NCBI GenBank assembly: GCA_033398695.1
Contig: CM065817.1
Location: forward strand, 67,692,001-67,756,000
Direction: 5' to 3'
Source of the DNA: Orobanche coerulescens
Taxonomy: Eukaryota > Streptophyta > Magnoliopsida > Lamiales > Orobanchaceae
DNA length: 64,000 nt
This document shows positions 24,501 to 35,646 of the stretch, piece by piece. The translations under genes and the position numbers were made by a program. The notes beneath the pieces are model-generated. The model made no database searches and was not told the DNA's origin. It saw nothing but the letters and a program-made list of their open reading frames with translations. Positions within the stretch are counted from its first letter, which is position 1. Each line of letters opens with the position of its first letter.

Positions 24501-25413
24501 TGAATCCGTTTTCAACCACTTCCAAGCTTCAAATGTTGTTAGGAATGATCAACTCAAGTGTTTGGAACCTCAACTTCTCTCTAAGACCTCTCTCTATCGG
24601 TTCACATGAAGAAATGGACGGAAATGACGAATAATGACCAACTGTACTTATATATATACTGTACATTATTAACGTACGCTAACATCTTCAGTTAACGTAC
24701 GTTACACACTTAGCGTGCGCTAACTTTCTTTGTTAGCGTGCGCTATCGAAGTCCGTGAGGCAAGCTGTCTTATCGCATGAAGTGATTTACGTACGCAATG
24801 CCCATGCAATAACGTACGTAAATGCCTCTATTTAGCGTACGCAAGTGTCCTACCTTAGCGTGCGCTACTCATAGTTGACTCGTTTGTCTGTATGCTTCCG
24901 AAGACAGGTCCACACGCCAAAAGTGTTGACGAGGATAAGATTCCTTTTTGTCCGATATACAGTTAGCGTGCGCTAATCAACATGCATTAGCGTGCGCTAT
25001 CACTACATTACAGCATCCGTTGACTTATCAGAACGTGCGTCGAAAGTGGCCTGGTCCACACGCAGATTCCTTCCGATCTGACTGCATTAGCGTGCGTTAT
25101 CTTATATCCGTAGCGTGCGCTAAACCTGCACGATAGCGTGCGCTACTCATGATTATTAGCGTGCGCTAATAATGTTACACTTAGCCATTTTCAGCTATTC
25201 TTGTCCAACGTCTCAACATACAGAATACGAACATACGACATACTGAATACATATACTTCTTACATCCAATTGTCGACCAAGTACGACAATTACACCAATA
25301 CAGATGTCTCGGTCCTTCAATTATTTTACCCATACTGTACAGATTCCACGCTGTACAACATAACTCGGATAAAATAATATTAAACAACAGTAGTGGAAAT
25401 TCCGGATATTACA
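21532..25413 (-). repeat. L LTR copy 3 (3882 bp)
   Basis: This is the outer 5' LTR on the minus strand. It is followed by ATTAT (25414-25418). A short patch at about 21,770-21,815 differs from both other copies. The rest is close to copy 1 in its left part and to copy 2 in its right part. Confidence 0.88.
23862..25172 (-). promoter_or_regulatory. L LTR copy 3: TATA box and the densest palindrome cluster
   Basis: TATA lies at 23862-23873. I count about 16 palindromic or near-palindromic sites: two next to TATA and about fourteen at 24,668-25,172. Types are TTAGCGTGCGCTAA, TTAACGTACGTTA and TTACGTACGCAA. Spacing is irregular, 20-100 bp, so these are not a tandem array. Confidence 0.7.
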
Positions 25414-25418
25414 ATTAT
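25414..25418. repeat. Target-site duplication of L, right copy (ATTAT)
   Basis: It follows the third LTR directly and matches 9236-9240. Confidence 0.85.
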
Positions 25419-27497
25419 TATTTTTACTATAATTGTATAAATTTGGATAATTCGGTACGGGTTGATTATACATCCGAAAATTTCGAACTTTATTGCGAAA
25501 AGTCCGTTATGATATGAGGATTGAACGTTAGAAGTTTTATGAAAGTTTCACCTTTCAGAAATTACAATTATGCCCTTCCGACTTTAAGTACTATTATTAT
25601 TTTACTAAAATATTATAAATTTGAATAATTCGGTATGGATTTATTATACATCCGAAAATTTCAAACTTTATGGCGAAAAGTTCGTTATAATATAAGGTTC
25701 TGAGATCAGAAGTTGCATTGTGGTTTTTCCTTCTATAAATTAGAATTATGCCCTTTCAAAATTAAAGTACTATTATTATTATTTTTATTTAGTTTTGTCT
25801 ATAATTTTGATTAATTCGTTTGGATTCATTTAAAATCCGAAAATTATGAATTCAGTTGCGATTTGAACCTTAAGACTTTTAATTTTTGGTTATGTTCAGT
25901 TTTAATTTTTATTCTTTTATAATTTATGATTTCACCTCTTTGTTTTGTCTTAATCAATATTTTAGTATTCGCGTCATATCTTTTTCGTTTCTTGTCGGAT
26001 TGACCTAAAATTTTCAAGGTAGTCTCTTTATGTTATTATGAGTACGTAGAGTTCAACTTTTCTGGAAATTTTATTTTCAAAACAGTAAGTTTCTGTAAAT
26101 TACATTTTTGAAATTTACATTTTTGAAATTTACATTTTTGAAATTTACATTTTTGCCCCGATTTTCTATTTTAGTAAATTCCGATTTAGGTGAAATTTTA
26201 TAGAGAACTTATTTTTTATATTTTAAAACTTAATTTTAAGATATAAGACCAGAATTATGGATTTTAACAATTTTACCCCAAATTTATCTTATTTAAACTA
26301 TTTTAGTTTATCCTTCGAACTTAGGTTCGAATTATCAAATTTTCCGGTAACTAATTATCCTCTTACCATAGTCCAATATATATACTCATGTTTTTGGGAT
26401 TTTAATTCCCAAATATCAGGTTTGTCATATTCAACCAAATTTTCCATCAATGAATTAATTTGCACATATAATCAAAATATGACAAACTAAAATTCAACAA
26501 ATATCAAGACCATTACATGCATAGTAATGAATGTTAATGAAGTATAGTTATATAAAGTTTAAATTACTTGCATGCACCATATATTTAACTTGTATAAATT
26601 TTGAATAAGAGAAAAAAAGAAAAACAACTTTACCCACCTTGATATCTTGTCGGAAGTAAATGGTTCTAGGTCTCGGAGGTTGGAGACGATCTTCCCCTTC
26701 ACCACTACTAGGTTCGACCGAAACATGCATTCCATGGTGTATATGTTGTTTGCATGTTTAGATATTTGAGTTAGATTAGGGGAATTTGGATGATAACTAG
26801 TATATTGAAATATAAGAAATGAAATTACCTATTCTCTTGTTGAATTTTTCCCTTCCTCCTTCTTCTCTTCTTATTGGCTCGGTCCTCTCTCTCTAGTCTC
26901 TCAATTTTCAGATTTTGCTTTGTATTGAAATGTAAGGGTGGTGTATATTTTAAGTGTTAAAAAAGGTGGTCAAGGCATGGGAAAAGGGAAGAATAATGGT
27001 AGAGGTCTTGTTACATGTGTCAAGTTGTCTTGCATGCAATGAAAGGTCTAGAGACAGACTTCTTCCCTCCCATGTGGCCGTCCGACATGTGTGTGTGTGT
27101 GTGTATTATTATTATTATTATTTTTTAATTTAAGAGTATAATTATAGTTGTAAATGATTTAATTAGTTGGGTTGGGCTTTAAATTGCAACTTCAAGTCTT
27201 ATGATTTTATTAAGTTGGGTTGGGCCTTCACTATAATTTCAAGACTTAGGAATTTTATTAGGTTGGGTTTAAGTCCATTAGTGAGTTTATATTAGTAAAT
27301 GTTGGTACACATAGCCCAATTAGGTGAATCAATATTCTACTTTAACTTTCAATTAATTTATTATTTATGAAATAATCAAGTAAAATAAAATAAAACTAGA
27401 TGTAGTTATATCATATTATAACAAATGTTATTAAAATTACATCACGATATAATAGACCGTACATGTACTGATGCTGTCAAATTTATGGGGTTCTACA
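25414..27497 (-). repeat. Element O 3' LTR, right piece
   Basis: It continues the O LTR after L and matches about 33.5-35.6 kb. It ends at TTCTACA (minus-strand LTR start TGTAGAACCCC). It holds the remaining 182-bp units, a (TG)n(TTA)n microsatellite near 27,089-27,121, and no coding sequence. Confidence 0.87.
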
Positions 27498-28906
27498 TCC
27501 TCCCCTCCTTAGAAGAATTTGGTCCCCAAATTCCTTCTCAAACAACTCGGGATATGATTTCTTCATTTCTTCTTAAGCTTCACATGTAGCGTCTTCCTCT
27601 CTACTGTGATTTGTCCGGACGACCTTGACCAATGGTATCTTCTTGTCTCTTAGTTCGCGCACTTGTTGATCCACGATCCTAATCGGCTTTTCGAATAAGT
27701 TAAATCTTCCTTGATTGGCGGTATGTCATGCGTGATAACATGTTCAGGATCTGGATGGTATTTCTTCAATCTTGGGACATGGAATACGTCGTGCATTCTG
27801 GTAAGATCGGTTGGTAGATCGAGACAATATGCTAATTTTCCAATTCGTTCTAGGATTGTGAAAGGTCCGACATATCTAGGGCTAAGCTTCCCTCCCTTCT
27901 TCGAGTTGATCAATCCCTTACGCTGTGATAAACGAAGGAATACTTTGTCGCCCATGTCGGATTCTAAATCTCTTCTCCTCTGGTCTGCATAACTCTTCTG
28001 TCGGCTCTGAGAAGTGCGAATTCGATCTCGAATGATTCGAACCTTATCCATGGCATCTTCTACTAGATCAACTTTTGTTATCGGGATTCGGTTCTGCTTA
28101 GTCCTTTATGTCCATCGGTCGTCAATCTCCCAATGTATTGGTGATCGGCACTTTCTTCCGTATAATGTTTCATATGGAGCTATCCCGATAGTTGCCTGAT
28201 AGTTGTTGTTGTAAGCAAACTCAGCTAAGGGTAGGTGGTGACTCCAACTCTTTTGAAAATCCAGTGCACATGCCCGCAACCTATCCTCAAGGACTTATAT
28301 CATTCGCTTGGATTGTCCATCCGTCTGAGGGTGTGCAGCAGTACTAAAACTTAATGCCGTCCCAAGTTCTTGATGAAGACTCTTCCAAAATCTAGAGACA
28401 AATCTGGGGTCACGGTCTGACACAATGTCTACAGATACTCCATGCAATCTAATGATTTCTCGGATATACGTCCTTGCTAGTTTCTGCAGACTATCATTCT
28501 TTCTTATGGGTAGGAAGTGAGCTGACTTTGTAAGTCTATCCACGACTACCCAGATTGTGTTATATCCTCCACTGGTTGTTGGTAGATCCATCACGAAGTC
28601 CATCGTGATTAGTTCCCATTTCCATTCAGGAATCTTGAGTGGTTGCAGCAATCCTGATGGTCTATGGTGTTCAGCCTTCACTCTTTGACAGGTTAAACAC
28701 CTTGCTATGAATTCTGCAACTTGGTTCTTCATATTCACCCACCAGTAGTGTTTCTTTAGATCCTTATACATCTTATTACCACCTGGATGAATTGTATACC
28801 GAGAGCAGTGAGCTTCTCCCAAAATTTTCTTCTTGAGTTCGTCATTATCGGGAACACATATATGGTGTTTAAATTTCAGTGTTCCATATTCCGACATGCT
28901 AAACAT
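27498..28906 (-). pseudogene. O integrase and chromodomain-like tail, decayed
   Basis: This integrase remnant is related to that of A. The zinc-binding N-terminus is visible at the start of the 28295-28906 segment (GEAHCSRYTIHPGG, CLTCQRVKAEH). The catalytic core keeps Asp in MDFVMD and Asp in IVSDRD, but the third catalytic residue is changed: GQSKR instead of GQSER, a Glu to Lys change. An in-frame TAA follows at 28295. The same frame resumes at 27650-28051 with KLSPRYVGPF and is then frameshifted near 27,690. The polypurine tract (AGGAGGGGAGGA) precedes the LTR. It is not functional. Confidence 0.85.
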
Positions 28907-28946
28907 AGATTTCTCACCTTGTGCGACCCTTTCTCTTAAGTTTACA

Positions 28947-30990
28947 TTATTTCCCGTCTTGTGTCTGTGCTTCTTGGATTTCCTTTAGTAAGTCCGGGGT
29001 CATTGACAAATTAGCGCACACAACGTGTGCCATAGACTGTCTTGGGTTCCATTGGGTTATTTCTCTTAGGGCATCCCATTCCCTTATCATGAGTCTAGCC
29101 ACACTCGCTTTCCTACTTAAGGCGTCTGCTACGACATTGGACTTGCCCGAATGATGCTGAATGGTGAGGTTATAATCCTCAAGAAGTTCTATCCACCATC
29201 TCTGTCTTAGATTCAACTCCTTCTGAGAGAACAAATATTTGAGACTCTTGTGGTAGGTAAAGATGGTGAATGTAGCCCCATACAGGTAGTGTCTCAATTT
29301 CTTCAAAGCAAACACTATTGCTTCTAGTTCAAGGTCATGGGTCGGCTAATTCATCTCGTGGATTTTCAGCTTTCGTAATGCATAAGCCATAATTTTGCCG
29401 TTTTGCATCAGCACAGCTCCTAATCCTTCATTGGATGCATCGCTGTAAACCACAAATCCTTCACTCCCTCCGAGAAGTGTTAGTACAGGTGCGGTAGTGA
29501 GTTTTATCTTGATTTCATGGAAGCTCAACTCACACTTATCATTCCACTCAAATTTGACGTGCTTCTGCGTCAGTTTTGTGAGTGGTCCTGCGATTTTGGA
29601 AAAATCTTTAATGAATTTGCGGTAGTAACCCGCAAGTCCAAGAAAGCTTCGTATATCCGTGACTATTTCTGGCCTCTTCCAGTCCAAAATAGTCTCCACC
29701 TTTGATGGATCTACTGCGACTCCATCTCCAGATATTATGTGTCCTAAAAACGCTACCTCTCTTAACCAGAATTCAGACTTGCTGAATTTGGCGTACAATT
29801 TATGCTTCCTTGTTATCTATAGCACCAATCTCAAGTGAGTTTCGTGATCTTGATCCGACTTGGAATAAACGAGTATGTCGTCGATAAATATCACTATGAA
29901 TTGATCTAGATACGGTTCGAATACGTGGTGCATTAAATCCATAAATGCAGCCAGTGCGTTGGTCAATCCAAAAGGCATTACCACGAATTCATAATGACCA
30001 TACCTATTTTGGAAGGCAGCCTTTGGTATGTCATTCTCTTTGATCCTCAATTGGTAATATCCTTGTTGAAGATCGAACTTTGAGTAAACTGTTGCTCCTT
30101 GTAGTTGGTCTTCGATCCTAGGAAGTGGATACTTGTTCTTAACAGTAATATTGTTAAGTTCTCAGTAATCGATGCACAATCTTAGTGTGCCATCTTTATT
30201 TTTTATGAATAGCACTGGTGCTCCCCAAGGAGATATACTCAGTTGGAAAAATCCAACCTCTAGTAATTTCTGCAACTGAACCTTCAGTTCTTGCAGTTCC
30301 AGTGGTGCCATTCGATATGGCGTTCTAGCCATAAGTGCCTTTCTCGGCAAAATCTCAATGTTGAATTCAACTTCCCTATCTGGAGGTAGAGAAGTGAGTT
30401 CCGTGGGGAAAACATCACGGTACTCTGATACTACCGGTGTAGCTTCAATCTTTGTTTTACTCTTGGGTTTGTTAATGACAAAAGTCAAATATCCCGTTGC
30501 TCCTTTCGAGATGGCCTTTCTCACCTTCATGTCTGATATGATTGGGGCCGAGTTAATTCTAGCATCCCCGTGTAGTTCAACTACTGGGTGATCATGTTTG
30601 CATAATCAAACTATTTTAGAATGGCAGTCGAGTTGTGCAAAATGTTTAGATAGCCAATCCATCCCAAGTATGAGGTCATACTCAAGTATAGGGAGAAGAA
30701 TTAGGTCGGCAGGAAAACAGTGACCTTTAATGATCACTTCACAATCTCTAAATACTAAATCTGTTTCTCAGCTCGCACCCATAGGTGTAGATACTTCTAA
30801 GCTTATGGGTAGTGACTCCATGCCGACATTCAATATTTGTGCATAATGAGGTGCAACAAAAGAATGTGATGGTCGTGGATCTAACAATGCATTAGCAGAG
30901 TGGTTTGACACAAGACATGTACCTTTCACCACGTCTGATGCGTTAGGGGCTTCTTGTCCAGCTAAGGCAAAAACTCTTGCTGGGGAATGT
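28947..30990 (-). pseudogene. pol: O protease, reverse transcriptase and RNase H, decayed
   Basis: One frame runs from the protease to RNase H with several stops. The protease active site, DPG in the relative O2, reads DPR here (near 30,880), and there is at least one stop within it. RT has LCIDY followed by a TGA where Arg is expected (30162), a readable [10 protein letters not shown] catalytic segment (29817-30050), and then RNase H with [12 protein letters not shown]. Further stops fall at 29817 and 29346. The FIDD motif survives, but the chain of domains cannot be translated. The pol type is again Tekay-like. Confidence 0.86.
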
Positions 30991-31025
30991 GTGAGGATTT
31001 ATGGTCTTATGTGGAATTATTAGTA
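30975..31025 (-). other. O gag-deletion junction
   Basis: The leader sequence ending CTCACACAT joins directly to the gag-protease spacer (CCCAGCAAG...). In O2 the same two points are about 1.04 kb apart (near 61,410 and 62,452) with gag between them. A few C residues are shared at the junction. Confidence 0.75.
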
Positions 31026-31736
31026 TTCTATGTTGTCATGTAGAATTAAACACATAATTAACTACTAATTATTCATGATTAACGGACTTATCGAATAAGA
31101 ATAGAAAATATAATTGATTCTAATTACGAGTGGCTTAACCGCCAAATCATTCATTTCGAGTTAGGGGTATTCTGATTTTCCTTTGTCAAATCTTTGTTAT
31201 TTGTGGGGTCCATCTAATTATAAAACTAAGTCAGTATCTCGCAAGATCTAATATCCAACACAAGACTCTATTAAGCATAAATAATTATTAAGGCAGTGAA
31301 CTTAATGATTCAACAAATATGCTTTTATGATACTAACGACAAAGGAACAATAATACTTCATTTTTAAGAAGACAATGAAGTTTAGGGGAGTTTAAAGTAA
31401 CTTCATCAATTTCGAATGAATAGTTATATGACTTTGAGAAATAGATAAGTGAAATAATCTATATCCGTTTCAAGAGTTCAATAGAAGGATTGATTCAATC
31501 GGGGAAATGCCATGGTTACTTAGTCAAGTACCTTGGCCAATGACTTAGGAATTTTGAATTTGACTATGCATATTCCAAGTGAATAGCGACAAGTCGAAAG
31601 AGATCTTAATGAGAGTTGACTCGAGAAATCTACCTTAGGTCTCAGTCCTATGGTTCACTTCGTCCTAGGTGGAATTACCATCTATGTCCGAAGAATCTTA
31701 TCCTGGTTAGCCCGTTGTAAGTGTCCTTCTCACAAA
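31026..31736 (-). other. O 5' leader
   Basis: This non-coding leader lies between the primer-binding site and the former gag start. It aligns with 60,669-61,424 of O2 on the opposite strand. Apart from a conserved 20-codon frame I see no gene. Confidence 0.75.
31151..31213 (-). CDS. Conserved 20-codon leader ORF in O
   Basis: A short frame begins MDPTNNKDLTKENQ and ends NTPNSK. O2 has a frame of identical length at the same place with only two amino-acid changes and one visible silent change. It lies about 240 bp upstream of where gag begins in O2. It may be an upstream ORF that tunes gag translation, or simply conserved leader RNA. Confidence 0.35.
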   Translation of the reverse strand: MDPTNNKDLTKENQNTPNSK

Positions 31737-31752
31737 CCGGGCTCCGATACCA
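31737..31752 (-). other. O primer-binding site
   Basis: The minus strand reads TGGTATCGGAGCCCGG, four bases from the 5' LTR end (GGGGGCGTGACA). It is of tRNA-Met-like type and is shared with O2. Confidence 0.85.
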
Positions 31753-31756
31753 CTCT

Positions 31757-34700
31757 TGTCACGCCCCCACACTGGGGTTGGACGAGAACGCGACAGTTAA
31801 CATAATAAATAACGTTTGTGATAATACATTCCAGTAAAGCATACATATACCAGATCTCAGCCCGGCGAACTAAGGCTGGTCATTCCATAGAAAAGAAATA
31901 TTCAAGAGTACAACGGAATTATTACATCAAGTGTAAAAGAGTACATCAGAAACCAAAATACATTTTGACACAGGAATAAAAGAAGCGTTAAAGCAGCATC
32001 CTAATTCCTACGTCTTGGAAATTCTTTGAGGACGATCTTCAGTGGTCGTCAGCATCTGTCTCAACTTCTTCTTGGTTCTCTTCATCTAGTGGGTTTTAGA
32101 AAAATAATTAAAATGGGGTGAGAATAATGGATTCTCAGTGAGTTGGAGTTTGATATTTAATGAGTTTATTAGTTAATAAACATTATATTTCTCCCAAGTT
32201 TGAAAAAGTAGTGTTGTTTAGAAATTGGTGCAACTTTTCAAGAAGAATATTATGAATTATGACATGAATGTACAGTCAATCTCCGTAGATTGCGGTTGAG
32301 TATGAAGAATGCACGACGTCCAATGGGTATTTAGCTTTCGGATGCCGTCTACATGACTAATCACTTAGCCTTCTTATAACGTCTTAGATCGTTATCAGTG
32401 TTTGACCTTGGACTATCACCACGACCTTTGGTTTGATAACCGTAGCCTTGGGCATTTGTCGGACCATCACTATAACATTGGCCTTTGAGCTTTATCGCTC
32501 TCACGCTTAGTGACATGCTGCCTTATCTCTTATCTGGGCTCGATATGTCCTTAGCTTTGGTCTTTGCCCGGATCATATCATAATTGCGACTATACCCGAA
32601 TTCTACGACCCAGTCACCTTAGGATCACTCTGTCCTTCGGCATCAAGGGAATAGGATACGACGGTAGCTTTGCCTAGAACCGCAGCCACGCTGCTCGATT
32701 CATGACTTAGACTAACCGCCCCTCATGCATATAAATCGAAAAAGGAACTCTAGAGGTACTCGTACGGACTCTAGCAGTGGCTTCCGCCCGAAGGTCGTAG
32801 CACTTAGCTCCGCACAGCAATTACTCCCGATTTCTATTGAATAACAATTATTGTCGTGATTAACGACGATTATGCATATTATAAGATACCAATATGATTA
32901 TTTGATAATAAATAGACTTGGGGTAAACTAGAGGAATTAGTTCAACCGGTTGATGATTAGGTTGCTATTGTGCGAGTCTTAGCATAATCTTATAATAAAC
33001 TCATAAACTTGAATAGTTCTGTACGGACTGATTATACGTCCAAAAATTACCAACTTTATTGCGAAAAGTCCGTTATGATATGAGGATTGAAGGTCAGAAG
33101 TCGCATGAAAGTTTACCTTTCGAAAATTACAATTCTGCCCTTCCATCCTTTAAGTACTCTCATTATTATTTTTACTATAAATTGTATAAATTTGGATAAT
33201 TCGGTACGAGTTGGTTATATGTCCGAAAATTACAAACTTTATTGCGAAAAGTACGTTATGATATGAGGATTGAAGGTCAGAAGTTGCATGAAAGTTTACC
33301 TTTTGGAAATTACAATTCTGCCCTTCCGTCTTTTAAGTACTATCATTATTATTCTTACTATAATTGTATAAATTTGGATAATTCGGTACGGGTTGGTTAT
33401 ACGTCCAAAAATTACGAACTTTATTGAGAAAAGTACGTTATGATATGAGTATTGAAGGTAAGAAATTGCATGAAAGTTTACCCATTGTAAATTACAATTC
33501 TGCCCTTCCGTCTTTTAAGTACTATCATTATTATTTTTACTATAATTGTATAAATTTGGATAATTCGGTACGGGTTGATTATACGTCCGAAAATTTCGAA
33601 CTTTATTGCGAAAAGTACGTTATGATATGAAGATTTAAGGTTAGAAGTTGTATGAAAGTTTCACCTTTCAGAAATTACAATTCTGCCCTTCCGTCTTTTA
33701 AGTACTATCATTATTTTACTAAAATATTATAAATTTGAATAATTCGGTACGGATTGATTGTACGTCCGAAAATTTCAAAATTTATGGAGAAAAGTCCGTT
33801 TTAATATAAGGTTCTGAGATCAGAAGATGCATGGAGGTTTTTTCTTCCATAAATTACAATCCTGCCCTTTCGAAATTAAAGTACTATTATTATTATTTTT
33901 ATTTAGTTTTGTCTATAATTTTGATTAATTCGTTTGGATTCATTTAAACTCCGAAAATTATGAATCCAGTTGCGATTTGAACCTTAAGACTTGTAATTTT
34001 CGGTTACATTCAGTTTTAATTTTTATTCTTTTATAATTTATGATTTCACCCCTTTGTTTTGTCTTAATCGACATTTTAGTATTCGGGTCATATATTTTTC
34101 GTTTCTTGTCGGATTGACCTCAAATTTTCGGGGTAGGCTCTTCATGTTATTATGAGTACAGAGAATCAACTTTTCTGGAAATTTTATTTTTGAAACAGTA
34201 AGTTTCTGTAAATTACAGTTTTGGCCCCGAATTCTTGAAATTTATATTTTTGCCCCGATTTTCTATTTTAGTAAATTCTGATTTAGGTGAAATTTTATAG
34301 AGAACTTATTTTTTATATTTTAAGACTTACTTTTAAGACATAAGACCATAATTATTTATTTTAAAAATTTTACCCCAAATTTATCTTATTTAAACTATTT
34401 TAGTTTAATTCTTCGAACTTAGGTTCGAATTATCAAATTTTCCGGTGACTAATTATCCTATTACCATAGTCCAATATATATACTCATATGTTTTTGGTAT
34501 TTTAATCCCCAAAGGTCATATTTTTCATATTCAACCAAATTTTCCATCAATGAATTAATTTGCACATATAATCAAAATATCACAAACTGAAATTCAACAA
34601 ATATCAAGACCATTTCATGCATGGTAATCAATGTTAATCAAGTATAGTTATCTAAAGTTTTAATACTTTCATGCACCATATATTTAACTTGTATAAATTT

Positions 34701-35596
34701 TGAATAAGAGAAAAAAGGAAAACAACTTTACCCACCTTGATATCTTGTCGGAAGTAAATGGTTCTAGGTCTCAGAGGTTGAAGATGATCTTCCCTTCACC
34801 ACAAATAGTTTCGGCCGAAACATGCATTCCATGGTGTATATGTTGTTTGCATGTTTATATATTTGAGTTAGATTAGGAGAATTTGGATGATAACTAATAT
34901 ATTGAAATATAAGAAATAAGATTACATATTCTCTTGTTGAATATTTCCCTTCCTCCTTCTTCTATTCTTCTTGGCTCGGATCTCTCTCTCTAGTCTCTCA
35001 ATTTTCGGATTTTGCTTTGTATTGAAATGTAAGGGTGGTGTATATTTTAAGTGTTAAAAATGGTTGTCAAGGCATGGGAAAAGGGAAGAATAATGGTAGA
35101 GGTCTTGTTACATGTGTCAAGTTATCTTGCATACAATGAAGGGTCTAGAGACACACTTCTTCCCTCCCATGTGGCCGTCCAACATGTGTGTGTGTGTATG
35201 TGTGTTATTATTATTATTTTTTTGTTAATTTAAGAATATAATTATAGTTGTAAATGATTTAATTAGTTGGGTTGGGCTTTAAATTGCAACTTCAAGTCTT
35301 ATGATTTTATTATGTTGGGTTGGGCCTTCACTATAATTTCAAGACTTAGGAATTTTATTAGGTTGGGTTTGAGTCCATTAGTGAGTTTATATTAGTAAAT
35401 GTTGGTACACATAGCCCAATTAGATGAATCAATATTCTACTTTAACATTCAATTAATTTATTATTTATGAAATAATCAAGTAAAATAAAATAAAATTAGA
35501 TGTAGTTATATCATATTATAACAAATGTTATTAAAATTACATCACGATATAATAAACCGTGCATGTACTGAGCTGTCAAATTTAGGGGGTTCTACA
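31757..35596 (-). repeat. Element O 5' LTR (3840 bp)
   Basis: On the minus strand it runs from TGTAGAACCCCC (35596) to GGGGGCGTGACA (31757). It has four clear and one degenerate 182-bp unit at 33057-33790, one more than the other O LTR. It contains TG/TTA microsatellites near 35,187-35,222. No CGTACG palindrome cluster is seen, unlike in A, L, E, F and C. Confidence 0.88.
33057..33790 (-). repeat. 182-bp tandem repeats in the O 5' LTR
   Basis: Units start at about 33057, 33239, 33421 and 33602, with a degenerate one near 33780. Each contains TTCGGTACGG and a TTTTTACTATAATTG stretch. Confidence 0.82.
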
Positions 35597-35626
35597 GATA
35601 TCCCTGAGCGGATTGGGGGTATTACA
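35597..35626 (+). repeat. P 5' LTR, last 30 bp
   Basis: GATATCCCTGAGCGGATTGG and the following GGGTATTACA match the end of the P 3' LTR (41,199-41,228) with a few changes. The rest was displaced by the insertion of O. Confidence 0.8.
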
Positions 35627-35630
35627 TAAA

Positions 35631-35646
35631 TGGTATCGGAGCTTAG
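35631..35646 (+). other. P primer-binding site
   Basis: TGGTATCGGAGCTTAG lies four bases after the LTR. The following GTTTGCGAAAACCTAGGCAG is almost the same as the L leader. Confidence 0.85.

Larger units (their letters stand above)
9241..25413 (-). mobile_element. L array: three LTRs and two internal regions of a protein-free (LARD-like) element
   Basis: Three near-identical LTRs of about 3.88 kb alternate with two internal regions of about 2.27 kb; the period is 6135-6156 bp. On the minus strand each LTR begins TGTAATATCC and ends GGGGGTGTTACA. Each internal region has a primer-binding site at its right and a polypurine tract with hairpin at its left. No gag or pol similarity is visible in either internal region. 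The size and lack of proteins match LARDs (large retrotransposon derivatives). Target duplications occur only at the outside. Confidence 0.88.
8292..35596 (-). mobile_element. Element O: Tekay-like chromovirus without gag, split by L and bordered by A
   Basis: On the minus strand the 5' LTR is 31757-35596 and the internal region is 27498-31756. The 3' LTR lies at 25414-27497 and 8292-9240, split by L, and continues left of A outside the window. Protease, RT, RNase H and integrase remnants are present, but gag is deleted. O is inserted into the 5' LTR of P; base 35597 onwards is P sequence. The start shown is where O re-emerges to the right of A. Confidence 0.87.

Noticed and set aside
33057..33790. 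The 182-bp repeats as a centromeric satellite
   Set aside because: The length is suggestive, but there are only four to five units, confined to both LTRs of one element.
35631..35646. TGGTATCNGAGC sequences as tRNA genes
   Set aside because: Only the tRNA 3'-end complement is present, directly beside an LTR. These are primer-binding sites.
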